Assembly (NCBI GenBank): GCA_902770845.1
Contig: CACXUV010000002.1
Span: 1 to 64,000 of the forward strand
From: an uncultured Prevotellaceae bacterium
GTDB taxonomy: Bacteria; Bacteroidota; Bacteroidia; Bacteroidales; Bacteroidaceae
Direction of reading: 5' to 3'
Length of the DNA stretch: 64,000 nt
The notes under the pieces are model-generated. The model saw only the letters and a program-made list of their open reading frames with translations. It was not told the origin of the DNA and searched no databases. Each line of letters starts with the position of its first letter. Within the stretch, counting starts at the first letter, position 1. Of the stretch, positions 43,777 through 51,127 are shown piece after piece. The translations under genes were made by a program, and so were the position numbers.

Positions 43777-44898
43777 ATGATAACACAAGATCAATTAAAG
43801 GATGTGCTTGACCGTGCGGACGCACTGTACAAGTACTTGAAGATAGACGAGAAACGCATGGAGTACGAGGAGGAGGATCTTCGTACCCAGGCTCCTGACT
43901 TCTGGGAGGACCAGAAGCGTGCCGAGGAACAGATGAAGAAGGTAAAGGGCATCAAACGATGGCTCGACGACTACCAGGAGGTTCGCACTGCTGCCGACGA
44001 GTTGCAGCTGGCTTTCGACTTCTACAAGGAGGAGATGGTGACCGAGGAAGAGGTCGACGAGGGCTATCGTCATGCCATCACCGCCATCGAGGCCCTCGAG
44101 TTGCGCAACATGCTGCGCCAGAAGGAGGACCCCATGGATGCCGTGCTGAAGATTAATAGTGGTGCCGGAGGTACCGAGGCACAAGACTGGGCACAGATGC
44201 TCATGCGTATGTACCAGCGCTGGGCCGAGGCTCACGGTTATAAGGTGTCTATCGCCAACCTGCAGGACGGCGACGAGGCCGGCATTAAGAGCGTTACCAT
44301 GCAGATTGAGGGTGGCGAATATGCCTATGGCTACTTGAAGAGCGAAAATGGTGTGCACCGTTTGGTGCGCGTCAGTCCTTACAATGCCCAGGGCAAGCGT
44401 ATGACGTCGTTCGCCTCCGTCTTCGTATCACCGCTGGTCGACGATACCATCGAGGTGTATGTCGACCCTGCCAAGCTGTCATGGGACACGTTCCGCAGCT
44501 CGGGTGCCGGCGGTCAGAACGTCAACAAAGTAGAGTCAGGTGTCCGCCTGCGCTACTGGTATACCGACCCCGATACCGGCGAAGAAGAGGAAATCCTCAT
44601 CGAGAATACTGAGACGCGCGACCAGCCCAAGAACAAGGAGCGTGCCATGGCCCTGCTGCGCTCACAGCTCTACGACCGTGCCATGCAAAAGCGTTTAGAG
44701 GCACAGGCAAAGATCGAGGCAGGCAAGAAGAAGATAGAGTGGGGCAGTCAGATTCGCTCGTATGTCTTCGACGACCGCCGCGTAAAAGACCATCGCACCA
44801 ACTTCGAGACCCATGACGTAGATAGCGTGATGAATGGCAAAATCGACGATTTCATCAAGGCATACCTCATGGAATTCCCCTCTAATGATGAAGAGTAA
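43777..44898 (+). CDS. prfB: Peptide chain release factor 2
   Basis: RF2 ends translation at UGA and UAA. It has 373 residues, with the universal GGQ at 245-247 (SSGAGGQNVNKVESG). The codon-recognition tripeptide, SPF in Escherichia coli, reads SPY here (200-202). Many bacteria regulate prfB by a +1 frameshift after about codon 25; here the reading frame is open through that point (LYKYLKIDEKR), so that autoregulation is absent. It starts 6 bp after the acyl-CoA synthetase stop. Confidence 0.96.
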   Translation: MITQDQLKDVLDRADALYKYLKIDEKRMEYEEEDLRTQAPDFWEDQKRAEEQMKKVKGIKRWLDDYQEVRTAADELQLAFDFYKEEMVTEEEVDEGYRHAITAIEALELRNMLRQKEDPMDAVLKINSGAGGTEAQDWAQMLMRMYQRWAEAHGYKVSIANLQDGDEAGIKSVTMQIEGGEYAYGYLKSENGVHRLVRVSPYNAQGKRMTSFASVFVSPLVDDTIEVYVDPAKLSWDTFRSSGAGGQNVNKVESGVRLRYWYTDPDTGEEEEILIENTETRDQPKNKERAMALLRSQLYDRAMQKRLEAQAKIEAGKKKIEWGSQIRSYVFDDRRVKDHRTNFETHDVDSVMNGKIDDFIKAYLMEFPSNDEE

Positions 44899-44921
44899 TT
44901 AATAACTAAAATAATACAACT

Positions 44922-45062
44922 ATGAAAAAAAGTAATGCAAAGCGTGAGGCCTGGCAGAAGAAGCAGGAGGAGCAGGGTAAGAAAGTCGTGATGTGGATCT
45001 TTGGAGCACTCATTGTGCTCGCCATCATCTACCTGGTCTGGACCTTCTCAATGATGGCCTGA
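44922..45062 (+). CDS. 46-residue single-pass membrane protein
   Basis: A short but convincing gene between prfB and the CYTH gene. It has a strongly basic N-terminus (MKKSNAKREAWQKKQEEQGK) and one hydrophobic helix (VVMWIFGALIVLAIIYLVW). The stop overlaps the CYTH ATG (TGATG), which supports translation and coupling. I do not recognise the family. The positive-inside rule puts the basic end in the cytoplasm. Confidence 0.75.
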   Translation: MKKSNAKREAWQKKQEEQGKKVVMWIFGALIVLAIIYLVWTFSMMA

Positions 45063-45541
45063 TGGCGCAGGAAATCGAACGCAAATACCTCGTGCTTGAC
45101 TCATCGTACAAGCACGAGGCTTATTCTTCCAGTCACGTCCGCCAGGGCTATCTCTGCAGCGACCGTGGCAAAACGGTACGTATACGCCTTCGCGACGACC
45201 GTGCCTATATCACCATCAAAGGACCCTCGCTCGATGGCGGCCTCTCTCGCTATGAGTTTGAACAGGAGATACCCTTCGAGGATGGCGAGAAGATGATGTC
45301 GCTCTGTCAGGAGGGACTTATCGACAAAACCCGCTGGCTCGTCCGTTCGGGCGATCACACCTTCGAAGTCGATGAATTTCATGGCGACAACGAAGGACTG
45401 GTCGTGGCTGAAGTCGAACTCAGAAACCGTGACGAACAGCCAATAATTCCCCATTTCATCGGAAAAGAAGTAACAGGCGACCGCCGTTACTATAATGCCC
45501 AGCTGTGTGTTAATCCCTATTGTCGTTGGGATAAGGAATAA
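45062..45541 (+). CDS. CYTH-domain triphosphate-binding protein
   Basis: A 159-residue CYTH (CyaB/thiamine-triphosphatase) protein. The signature EIERKYLV is at residues 4-11, and alternating charged strands (TVRIRLRDDRAYITIKG, YEFEQEIP, VDEFHGDNEGLVVAEVEL) form the anionic-substrate tunnel. Bacterial members are usually inorganic triphosphatases. The start is the ATG overlapping the previous stop; the in-frame upstream ATG at 44993 lies inside the small membrane gene. Confidence 0.88.
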   Translation: MAQEIERKYLVLDSSYKHEAYSSSHVRQGYLCSDRGKTVRIRLRDDRAYITIKGPSLDGGLSRYEFEQEIPFEDGEKMMSLCQEGLIDKTRWLVRSGDHTFEVDEFHGDNEGLVVAEVELRNRDEQPIIPHFIGKEVTGDRRYYNAQLCVNPYCRWDKE

Positions 45542-45545
45542 CACT

Positions 45546-46733
45546 CTACCAACCTAAGTCGGCAAGTCCTGCAGCCTGGTACCATGCCATCTTATGGATG
45601 TTTTTGTTTTGTATGTCAATGACATCACGAATGTCCGAGCTATACTTCGACGCATCCATCGGCACATACATGCTCACACCCCCATAGCGCTCCTCGCTAG
45701 CGGTGAAGTCACCGAACGTCACATGGTTGGCCTGCCAGGGATATGCGAACTTCTTATAGGCTACTGCCGCGTTATCAGCCTTGTCAAACACCTGTTTCCA
45801 CGCTTCGTACTCGTCCGTGGCGGCATGGCGCATCATGAAGTCATTCATGTCAATCAGCGTCTTGTCAAAGTAATAGATGAGTCCGTTTACGTCTGGATAG
45901 CGGCTGTCAGGCAGGCTGGGCACGAACGATGCCAAGGCTTTTTTGGTCGCTGCGGCGAGTGCTTCCATAGCACTTGTCCTGATGACCGACAGTGGCACTC
46001 TCCAACCGTACATTACTTGGGCGTAATAGGCATCGGCCATCTGCTGGTAGAAGGTCTCGCTCTTGCTGAACATCGTCGGCACCAGGGTGGAATATGGAGC
46101 GCCCTCGCCTGGAATCTCGGCTGGCGAGGCCATGATGTAGTTGGTTACGTCTCGCAGTTCGTAGGCACTCTCCACGCTCTGGAAGTCACAGCAGTCGGCA
46201 AAGATAAACTCCAGCTTGGGTACTACGGCCAATGCCTTTGCCATATCGGGAATGTTCATCCACGTTTTACCTCCTGAAGTAGTCAGGCCGTAAGCCCTGC
46301 GAGCCTGTGCCGCCTGCTCGTTGTCCTTGTATATCCACCCGTCGGCATGTCCCCACAGCACCAGTCCGTAGCTGTTGCACGGATAGCGTTGCACCACCTG
46401 CTCCATCGCCATCTGCAGCACGCTGGCATCCGACGATTTCAGGTCGCTGCCAAATGTTTGCAGTCTGGTGGTGTCACCCTTTGCCACTTCCAGCAGATAA
46501 GACCTTTGTCCCCGCTTGTCAACAAACAACACCAACTTCTGGTGTTTGTCCAGCTCGCGGCTGCCCGCCATCATTTCCTTGATGTCGTAATTAATATAGC
46601 TTGACAGGTCGTTGTCGCCAGCCATATATACCAGCACCGCGCGGTCTACATGGTCGTCAGTATCCTCTTGGTCATCGTGACTACAGGCGACAAAGAGCAA
46701 AAACCCTGCTATGATAGTGATTATCTGTTTCAT
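45546..46733 (-). CDS. Clostripain-family (C11) cysteine peptidase lipoprotein
   Basis: A 395-residue lipoprotein (lipobox LLFVAC, Cys17) with a C11 protease domain. The catalytic dyad is visible: His129 in VLWGHADGW and Cys181 in FADCCDFQSVE. RAVLVYMAGDNDLSSY is the N-terminal strand of the fold. C11 enzymes cut after Arg or Lys and often act on host or surface proteins. I chose ATG 46733; the in-frame start at 46766 lies in the promoter. It is convergent with the CYTH gene, 4 bp apart. Confidence 0.9.
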   Translation of the reverse strand: MKQIITIIAGFLLFVACSHDDQEDTDDHVDRAVLVYMAGDNDLSSYINYDIKEMMAGSRELDKHQKLVLFVDKRGQRSYLLEVAKGDTTRLQTFGSDLKSSDASVLQMAMEQVVQRYPCNSYGLVLWGHADGWIYKDNEQAAQARRAYGLTTSGGKTWMNIPDMAKALAVVPKLEFIFADCCDFQSVESAYELRDVTNYIMASPAEIPGEGAPYSTLVPTMFSKSETFYQQMADAYYAQVMYGWRVPLSVIRTSAMEALAAATKKALASFVPSLPDSRYPDVNGLIYYFDKTLIDMNDFMMRHAATDEYEAWKQVFDKADNAAVAYKKFAYPWQANHVTFGDFTASEERYGGVSMYVPMDASKYSSDIRDVIDIQNKNIHKMAWYQAAGLADLGW

Positions 46734-46739
46734 TGAGTG

Positions 46740-46769
46740 CAAAGTTACAGTTTTTTTCTGAAACACAAA
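46740..46769 (-). promoter_or_regulatory. Promoter of the C11 peptidase gene
   Basis: On the minus strand, TTTG (46769-46766), an 18-nt spacer and TAACTTTG (46747-46740), 6 bases before the ATG. Confidence 0.65.
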
Positions 46770-46778
46770 ACTTTCTTA

Positions 46779-46922
46779 GTTGAAAATGATGTTAACCGCA
46801 AGTACGACATCTATGGCCATACGGGTACAGAATATTCTCCCTATCAGATTAGTACTGTCTATCAGCCTGCCAACTATCCCAAGTTGAACGAAACCTTCGA
46901 AGAAGAGAGTCAGACTCCGTGA
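46779..46922 (+). pseudogene. C-terminal gene remnant
   Basis: An open stretch of 47 codons ends at TGA 46920-46922 and reads as a normal soluble protein C-terminus (YDIYGHTGTEYSPYQIS, then TVYQPANYPKLNETFEEE). It has no in-frame ATG, and its 5' end runs into the C11 promoter. I do not recognise the parent protein. It is probably what remains after a deletion joined it to the C11 upstream region. Confidence 0.4.
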
Positions 46923-46933
46923 GTAGAAAGAAA

Positions 46934-46966
46934 AATGGGGGCCGCGCAGATTGCGCAGTCCCCATT
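46934..46966 (-). terminator. Terminator after the smalltalk-like gene
   Basis: A nested stem: AATGGGG (46934-46940) with CCCCATT (46960-46966), and inside it GCGCA with TGCGC. On the minus strand a T-run follows. Between it and the gene lies a short AT-rich direct repeat (CCTAATTCTTAACTCCTAACTC). Confidence 0.6.
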
Positions 46967-46987
46967 CCTAATTCTTAACTCCTAACT

Positions 46988-47098
46988 CTAAAACGGGCCG
47001 TGGCCCATGCAACTCGTGGTGGTGATGGCGGTCAGGAAGGCGGTGAGGGCGGCTACTAGCATCTTCACCGCAATCTCAATGATTCGTTTCTTCAGCAT
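46988..47098 (-). CDS. Smalltalk-like small protein (36 residues)
   Basis: It reads MLKKRIIEIAVKMLVAAL, then TAFLTAITTTSCMGHGPF. The Lys-rich start, single hydrophobic helix, TA-rich stretch and SC close to the C-terminus match the Bacteroidota 'smalltalk' small-protein family. Those genes usually sit between an HU-type DNA-binding protein and an N-acetylmuramoyl-L-alanine amidase. Neither is present here, so this is an orphan copy. Function is unknown. The 242-bp stretch on its other side (47099-47340) holds only a doubtful 41-codon ORF. Confidence 0.65.
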   Translation of the reverse strand: MLKKRIIEIAVKMLVAALTAFLTAITTTSCMGHGPF

Positions 47099-47340
47099 AA
47101 TTTCTCATTTTTGATTGTTGAATGTTGTTGAGACAAAAACCATAAAAACCCCTCTGCTGATGCTTTCGCTCTTCGAGCTTTCGTGCTGATGTCATGGCTT
47201 TGTGCTTAAGAGCTGTGGCTCTTGCACCAGCCCTCGCCTCACAATTGACAACTGAGGTTAAGACCCTTGTGCCAGGTGAAGAAGTGACTATCGTGATAGA
47301 CCATAATTATAGCGAGTAAAAGAATGAAGAAGTAGTTGCG

Positions 47341-48219
47341 TCACCCCTTCCGATATTCCTTCGGACTCATACCGTTCAGACGTGAGAAGAACTTGCTGAA
47401 GGAGGGGGTGTCAGCGAAGTGGAGGTGGTCAGCAATCTGGGTGATGCTCAGTTGGGAGGTTTGCAACAGGAAGGAGGCCTCCATCAGTAGCATCTGATTG
47501 ATATAGTCGACAACGGTGCGGCCAGTAACCTGACGGACCACGCGGGAGAGATAGACGGGAGAGATATGGAGCTGGTCGGCGTAGAACGGGATGTCGTGGT
47601 GCTCAGCAAAGTGGCGGGGCAGCAGACGGATGAAGCCGATGAAGATTTCCTCCACACGCTGGGGTGTCTGGCGTTGTACGATGGCACGCTGCTGGGCGTT
47701 CTGCAGGTCGAGCAGGAATATGGAATAGAGCATGCGTAGCACCTCGCCTTTATAGATATGATCGGAATGAATATAGCCGATGATTTCTTTCATTTTTGCT
47801 ATCAGATGCTGGGCGGCATCTGGGGCCAGTGTCTGCTTCGGCTCATGCAACTGCACGATAGGCAGGTAGGCCAGATGTACGAGGTCGTGGACGGATGGGG
47901 CCTCGATAGTGACATGCTCATCGGCCATCAGGCAGTAGCCGTGAAAATCGTCGGAAGTGGCGATGACATCGACAGGGAGGCCCGGCGAATAGGTGTACAG
48001 GTCGTTGGGGTGAAACGTCAGTTCACGGCCATTGTAGTAAATCGTCATCCACCCTTTGTCAACCAGCATAAAGGCGAAGCTGGACACGAATCCGCGCTGC
48101 AGGTTACTACGAAGGATCTTCACCGCATCTGTTTCTAAGCAGTACATCCCTGTGTCCCAGCCTTTTTCGGGCAAGTCGTCGCCTACAAATGTTGGCAAAT
48201 ATTCATTCAGCGTGTACAT
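47341..48219 (-). CDS. AraC-family transcriptional regulator
   Basis: A 292-residue regulator with an N-terminal cupin-like sensor domain (about 1-160, with NDLYTYSPGLPVDV) and a C-terminal AraC DNA-binding domain. The two helix-turn-helix parts are FYADQLHISPVYLSRVVRQ and SITQIADHLHFADTPSFS, ending FSRLNGMSPKEYRK. It is transcribed away from the bacterioferritin-like gene across a 139-bp shared promoter region and is a natural candidate to control it. The ligand is unknown. Confidence 0.9.
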   Translation of the reverse strand: MYTLNEYLPTFVGDDLPEKGWDTGMYCLETDAVKILRSNLQRGFVSSFAFMLVDKGWMTIYYNGRELTFHPNDLYTYSPGLPVDVIATSDDFHGYCLMADEHVTIEAPSVHDLVHLAYLPIVQLHEPKQTLAPDAAQHLIAKMKEIIGYIHSDHIYKGEVLRMLYSIFLLDLQNAQQRAIVQRQTPQRVEEIFIGFIRLLPRHFAEHHDIPFYADQLHISPVYLSRVVRQVTGRTVVDYINQMLLMEASFLLQTSQLSITQIADHLHFADTPSFSKFFSRLNGMSPKEYRKG

Positions 48220-48227
48220 ATCAATTG

Positions 48228-48235
48228 CAAAATTA
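48228..48235 (-). promoter_or_regulatory. AraC-gene -7 promoter element
   Basis: TAATTTTG on the minus strand, 8 bases before the ATG at 48219. Confidence 0.55.
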
Positions 48236-48287
48236 CAAATATTTTTTTAAGTTGTATCGTTTCAGACAACTTTTGTATTGTTTCAGA

Positions 48288-48319
48288 TTTGGATTCGTAG
48301 TAAAAACATCGTAACTTTG
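48288..48319 (+). promoter_or_regulatory. Promoter of the bacterioferritin-like gene
   Basis: -33 TTTG (48288-48291), a 20-nt spacer and -7 TAACTTTG (48312-48319), 39 bases before the ATG. Just upstream, TTTCAGA occurs twice (48260s and 48281), a possible regulator site. Confidence 0.7.
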
Positions 48320-48358
48320 CGGCGTGAATATATTATTAACAACTAAAACAAAAGCATT

Positions 48359-48814
48359 ATGGACAAGCAGAAATCAATTGAGTCATTACAGTTTTTCGTA
48401 ACTCATCTGGCAGAAGGTGCCATGGTTCACAAACAGCAGGGCATGATCTTCAAGGCGCAGGGCTTCACAAAGCTCGGAGAGAAGTACATCGGCCACTTCG
48501 GTGAGGAGATGGGCTGGGTAGAGAAGTTCACAGAGCGCATCCTCGACCTGGGAGGAGATGTTAAGTTCGAGGGCATGAAGAGCCGCGACCTTATTGGCAA
48601 TCCCATTGAATATGTCAAGGCTGACCTCGCCATTCAGGAACCTGGCGTTGAGTTGCTGATGAAGTGCATGGAGGGCGTGAAGGACGATCCCACCACTTAC
48701 GACCTACTGAAGGCTTATCTTGCAGACGAAGAGGAAGACCTCTACTGGAGCCAGGGCGCAGTGGAGCTCATCGAGAAGATTGGTATCCAGAATTGGCTGG
48801 TGACACAACTGTAA
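48359..48814 (+). CDS. Bacterioferritin-like protein with altered ferroxidase site
   Basis: A 151-residue four-helix protein that aligns along its whole length with bacterioferritin (ERILDLGG, KADLAIQEPGVELL, ADEEEDLYW, IEKIGIQNWL). By eye-alignment to Escherichia coli Bfr the haem-ligand Met52 is kept (Met51), as are Glu51 and Glu127 (Glu50, Glu124). The ferroxidase His54 and His130 are Trp53 and Asp127, and Glu18 is Leu. Iron oxidation in the normal way is therefore doubtful. It could bind haem or act as a structural partner. It may be the first gene of a run continuing to 50182. Confidence 0.75.
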   Translation: MDKQKSIESLQFFVTHLAEGAMVHKQQGMIFKAQGFTKLGEKYIGHFGEEMGWVEKFTERILDLGGDVKFEGMKSRDLIGNPIEYVKADLAIQEPGVELLMKCMEGVKDDPTTYDLLKAYLADEEEDLYWSQGAVELIEKIGIQNWLVTQL

Positions 48815-48819
48815 AACTA

Positions 48820-49728
48820 ATGACACTCGCGTTTCATCCTTTGACGTTGATAGACCGCGAAGCGATGCAGGCAGTTACGCTACCCTCTGGGCGGCGTAAC
48901 TGCAACTATAATTTTGCCAACCTTGTGGGATGGAAGTTTCTGTTCGGCACCGAGGTGTGCGTGCTGGAAAAAGCCGTGGTGCTGCGCTATACCTTCGATG
49001 GCCAGCGAGCGTATATGGTGTGTACGTCAGAAGCATTGTCGCAGGAGCTGATTGAGGCGTTACTTGAGGATAGCAAGGGAGATTTCTCCGACGGAACGGA
49101 GTGTGGTGCTGCAATGACATTGATTGGGCTTGAAGACTCGCAAGTACCCCAATTGTCCGGATTCTTGATTTCTGTCGAGTCAATTCGTGACCGCTACGAC
49201 TACATCTATTGTCGCACGGATCTCGCAACGCTGCATGGAAAACATCTGGACGGCAAGCGTAACCACATCCGTCGTTTCCGTACGCAGCATCCCGATTTTG
49301 AATATCGTCCTCTAATGCCGGAATTCTTTGACGAATGTCGCCGGCTGACGGAAATATGGCAGGAAGAGAAGGGCGGTAACGATACTATACACGCTGAGAA
49401 ACAGGTGATGGAGACCATATTTTCCAATTGGGACGCTCTCGGCATGATTGGCGGAAGCATCTTCGTGGACGGTCGTATGGTGGCGTTCGCATACGGCTCT
49501 GCTGTCACAACCGACACCTTCGACGTCTGCGTGGAGAAAGCCGACCGGCACGTGGAGGGTGCCTTTGCCATCATCAACCAGCAGTTCGCTGAGCATCTGC
49601 CTGAGCAATATGTCTATCTGAACCGCGAGGAAGACATGGGAATCCCAGGTCTTCGCCAAGCGAAATTGTCGTATCACCCTGAAATACTATTGACCTACAA
49701 TGCCGTACATATTACAGAGAATGACTGA
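48820..49728 (+). CDS. DUF2156 (LPG-synthase-C/GNAT-fold) protein
   Basis: A 302-residue cytoplasmic protein of the family fused to the C-terminus of phosphatidylglycerol lysyltransferases (tandem GNAT fold). Features include NFANLVGWKFLF, DYIYCRTDLATLHGKHLDGKRNHI and YLNREEDMGIPGLRQAKLSY, all characteristic. It has no membrane part, so it is the free-standing form; the acceptor is unknown. It starts 5 bp after the bacterioferritin-like gene and overlaps the next gene by 29 bp. Confidence 0.85.
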   Translation: MTLAFHPLTLIDREAMQAVTLPSGRRNCNYNFANLVGWKFLFGTEVCVLEKAVVLRYTFDGQRAYMVCTSEALSQELIEALLEDSKGDFSDGTECGAAMTLIGLEDSQVPQLSGFLISVESIRDRYDYIYCRTDLATLHGKHLDGKRNHIRRFRTQHPDFEYRPLMPEFFDECRRLTEIWQEEKGGNDTIHAEKQVMETIFSNWDALGMIGGSIFVDGRMVAFAYGSAVTTDTFDVCVEKADRHVEGAFAIINQQFAEHLPEQYVYLNREEDMGIPGLRQAKLSYHPEILLTYNAVHITEND

Positions 49729-50182
49729 AGATGACGCGCTGTTGACCGCCCGCTGGATGGTGCGACAGTACGGTTTCGACCGTGCTGAGGTGGAGTCGTG
49801 GGTGCAAGACCTGCATTTCAACTGGCCGTTGAGTGTCAAGGCCTTAGATGAAGACGGCCATGTCGTGGGGCTGCTCAACATGAGTGACTATCGCATTGAG
49901 GAGGAGACGCCGCAGATTCTGAAAGATGAGCCGGAGCTGATAAAAAGTCTGAACGCTCAGCGTTATATTGCTGTCTTTTCGTTCATCGTGGCTGAAAATT
50001 ATCGTGGTACCCGGTTGAACTACGACATGCTGATGTCCATCATGCCCGAGTTGAAAACCAACTACGATTTCATCTTCATTCCTGTGCTGCATCGCCTCAA
50101 AACCCATCAATACTGGCAACGCTGGGGTGCAAAGGAGTTTTACCGCGATGCGGATTGTGTGTGTTATAAATTGGATATTTAG
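49700..50182 (+). CDS. GNAT-type acetyltransferase
   Basis: A 160-residue single-domain protein. VVGLLNMSDYR, AVFSFIVAENYRGTRLNYDML and HQYWQRWGAKEFYRDAD fit a GNAT fold, though the acetyl-CoA loop (normally RxxGxG/A) is changed to RGTRLN. Its 29-bp overlap with the DUF2156 gene suggests joint expression and perhaps joint action. Confidence 0.7.
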   Translation: MPYILQRMTEDDALLTARWMVRQYGFDRAEVESWVQDLHFNWPLSVKALDEDGHVVGLLNMSDYRIEEETPQILKDEPELIKSLNAQRYIAVFSFIVAENYRGTRLNYDMLMSIMPELKTNYDFIFIPVLHRLKTHQYWQRWGAKEFYRDADCVCYKLDI

Positions 50183-50210
50183 TATCTTTACACCCTAAAT
50201 ATAATCAGAT

Positions 50211-50990
50211 ATGACAACGTTAATCATAGGTCTTTTGATTCCACTGCTGGGCACTATGCTCGGCTCAGCCTTCGTGTTTTTCATGAAGAAAGACATGTCG
50301 CCGAGGCTACAGAAGTCGCTGTTAGGCTTTGCATCGGGTGTAATGGTGGCAGCATCTGTGTGGTCGCTGCTGATTCCGTCGATGGAGATGGCGGCAGACA
50401 GCGGACGGTGGTCTGTTTTGCCTGCTGCTGTGGGATTCCTGTTGGGTATGGGATTCCTGCTGATGATTGACGAGCTGACACCCCACCTGCATATCGGAAC
50501 TGACAAGCCAGAGGGTATGCGGTCGCATCTTTCAAAAACCGCTATGCTGGCTTTAGCGGTCACCATCCACAACCTTCCTGAAGGTATGGCTGTGGGTGTC
50601 GTTTTTGCTGGTGCCGAGAGTGGTACCTCAAATATCTCACTGGCCAGTGCTGTTGCTGTAGCACTGGGTATTGCTATCCAGAACGTGCCGGAGGGAGCTA
50701 TTATTTCCATGCCTATGCGTGCGGCTGGCAATTCCAGGTGGAAGTCTTTTCTTATCGGTTCACTGAGTGGTGCCGTCGAACCTGTCGGAGCCGTTGCTGT
50801 TCTGTTGTTGGCTTCGCTGCTGATGCCTATTCTGCCTTATATGCTAGCCTTTGCAGCTGGTGCTATGTTCTATGTAGTTGTCGAGGAACTTATCCCCGAG
50901 GCCTCCAGCGGTCAGCACAGTAATCTCAGCACCATCGGATTTGCCATCGGCTTTGTCCTGATGATGGTACTCGACGTGGTGATGGGATAG
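50211..50990 (+). CDS. ZIP-family metal transporter
   Basis: A 259-residue membrane protein with about eight helices that imports divalent metals such as zinc or iron. The two metal-site helices are clear: TIHNLPEGMAVGVVFAG and IAIQNVPEGAIISMP. The cytoplasmic loop between helices 3 and 4 is short (PHLHIGTDKPEG) with two His, as in bacterial ZupT-type proteins. It lies next to an iron-storage-like gene, so iron is a plausible substrate. Confidence 0.9.
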   Translation: MTTLIIGLLIPLLGTMLGSAFVFFMKKDMSPRLQKSLLGFASGVMVAASVWSLLIPSMEMAADSGRWSVLPAAVGFLLGMGFLLMIDELTPHLHIGTDKPEGMRSHLSKTAMLALAVTIHNLPEGMAVGVVFAGAESGTSNISLASAVAVALGIAIQNVPEGAIISMPMRAAGNSRWKSFLIGSLSGAVEPVGAVAVLLLASLLMPILPYMLAFAAGAMFYVVVEELIPEASSGQHSNLSTIGFAIGFVLMMVLDVVMG

Positions 50991-51000
50991 CTCCTTATTG

Positions 51001-51108
51001 GTGATCTTTTTCGAGGGTGACGACTGGCTTGACGAGATGGAGCGTATGTTCCGTACAGCCAAACCCATGATGGACTTTACAAACTCTGTGATAGACGATT
51101 ACGAATAA
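51001..51108 (+). pseudogene. Short C-terminal remnant after the ZIP gene
   Basis: 35 codons beginning at GTG 51001 and ending at TAA read VIFFEGDDWLDEMERMF, then RTAKPMMDFTNSVIDDYE. The composition is that of a real acidic protein C-terminus, but there is no ATG start and no recognisable family. It is likely a deletion remnant, convergent with the Xpt-PreA gene; alternatively a GTG-started small protein. Confidence 0.35.
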
Positions 51109-51127
51109 ACTAAAAGTTATTTTAGGG

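Noticed and set aside
47194..47319. A 41-codon ORF (MALCLRAVALAPALA...) between the smalltalk-like and AraC genes
   Set aside because: No promoter, no recognisable family and only weak coding character. Left unannotated, although its C-terminal part (VPGEEVTIVIDHNYSE) could be a remnant.
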